Below are positions 15,361 through 15,596 of a stretch of DNA of 15,596 nt, piece by piece. The DNA lies in assembly GCA_017860335.1 (NCBI GenBank), contig JAFNAU010000013.1, positions 1 to 15,596 on the forward strand, in the 5' to 3' direction. The stretch comes from Bacteroidota bacterium. GTDB taxonomy: Bacteria > Bacteroidota > Bacteroidia > Bacteroidales > Paludibacteraceae. The notes under the pieces were generated by a model. That model was not told the DNA's origin and searched no databases. It saw only the letters and a list, made by a program, of their open reading frames with translations. Positions within the stretch are counted from its first letter, which is position 1. Every line of letters begins with the position of its first letter. The translations under genes were made by a program, and so were the position numbers.

Positions 15361-15483
15361 CTATAGTGAGACACGCTGAATATCAGCATCATTAATCAGC
15401 CCTGACAGGTTCTCAAAGTCTGTCAAGGCTTGAGGATTAAGAAGTGAAAAAATTAATGAGGATAAATCATAATCTATGGGCAT
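15361..15483 (-). CDS. Small ORF, unknown function (40 aa)
   Basis: An ATG to TAG frame of 40 codons on the minus strand, beginning MPIDYDLSSLIFSLLNPQAL and ending INDADIQRVSL. The composition is protein-like (Asp, Leu, Ser, Asn) and not typical of translated AT-rich spacer. It could be a short gene or the truncated N-terminus of a longer one. No promoter with both boxes was seen; the region upstream on its strand is the hairpin repeat at 15501-15596. Function unknown. Confidence 0.3.
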   Translation of the reverse strand: MPIDYDLSSLIFSLLNPQALTDFENLSGLINDADIQRVSL

Positions 15484-15500
15484 CGTTTTTTTTGCACAAA

Positions 15501-15596
15501 GAAGTCATCTTGACTTTTTGTTTTTAAGAAAAATTCCAGAGGAATTTCATATTTGTAGTAAAAATTTGCCTCTTTTTATTCGACTCCGATAGGAGT
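15501..15596 (+). repeat. Multi-hairpin intergenic repeat, right copy
   Basis: Three hairpins in order: AAGTCA-TCT-TGACTT (15502-15516, followed by a T-run), AAATTCC-AGA-GGAATTT (15531-15547) and ACTCC-GATA-GGAGT (15583-15596, reaching the window end). The blocks GAAGTCATCTTGACTTTTT (15501-15519), CATATTTGTAGTA (15548-15560) and ATTCGA (15578-15583) match the left edge in inverse orientation. The middle hairpin is structurally conserved but different in sequence. The third hairpin is absent from the left copy only because the window starts there. Confidence 0.72.

Noticed and set aside
1..15596. CRISPR array, tRNA or rRNA genes
   Set aside because: No regularly spaced direct repeats of CRISPR type, no cloverleaf with a 3' acceptor stem and no rRNA-like stretch were found by eye on either strand.

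Overview
The window looks like a piece of a Bacteroidota (Bacteroidetes) chromosome, most likely an anaerobic Bacteroidales. The reasons are two very large secreted proteins ending in type IX secretion (T9SS) sorting domains, -7 boxes of the Bacteroidetes type (TAnnTTTG), a phosphate butyryltransferase, AT-rich spacers and weak Shine-Dalgarno signals. The genus cannot be fixed from sequence alone.

Layout from left to right. Positions 1-97 hold a short multi-hairpin repeat. On the minus strand at 117-1028 is phosphate butyryltransferase (ptb), with a clear -33/-7 promoter. On the plus strand at 1315-1734 is an OsmC-family protein. Positions 1735-2681 are an AT-rich spacer that seems to hold decayed or very small genes (a lipoprotein remnant, an ORF split by one stop codon, a 40-codon ORF) and a perfect 17-bp stem-loop. 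Then come two minus-strand operons of the same design. Operon A is 9641 down to 2746: a 2073-aa T9SS adhesin-like protein followed 8 nt later by a 221-aa two-segment membrane protein. Operon B is 14600 down to 10032: a 1305-aa T9SS protein followed 12 nt later by a 212-aa membrane protein. Each operon ends in a likely intrinsic terminator. The right edge (14601-15596) is non-coding or nearly so. It holds a bidirectional terminator-like hairpin, a second copy of the operon B terminator disrupted by a 188-bp MITE with a 9-bp target duplication, and an inverted second copy of the left-edge hairpin repeat.

The central biological observation is the duplicated pair of giant T9SS protein plus small partner. 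The giants share a C-terminal region of several hundred residues but have different N-terminal module sets. The small partners are weakly alike and both end in Pro-Val-Gly-[Asp/Glu]-Gly-[Ile/Val]-Trp, a hydrophobic segment and basic residues, a layout like the three-part tails used by sortase-type sorting systems. I infer a two-component cell-surface module in which the small membrane protein helps to export, anchor or display its giant partner. The function is unproven.

Both ends of the window lie inside the same hairpin repeat family, in opposite orientation. This suggests that the window is either a contig that stopped at repeats or a segment bracketed by inverted repeats.
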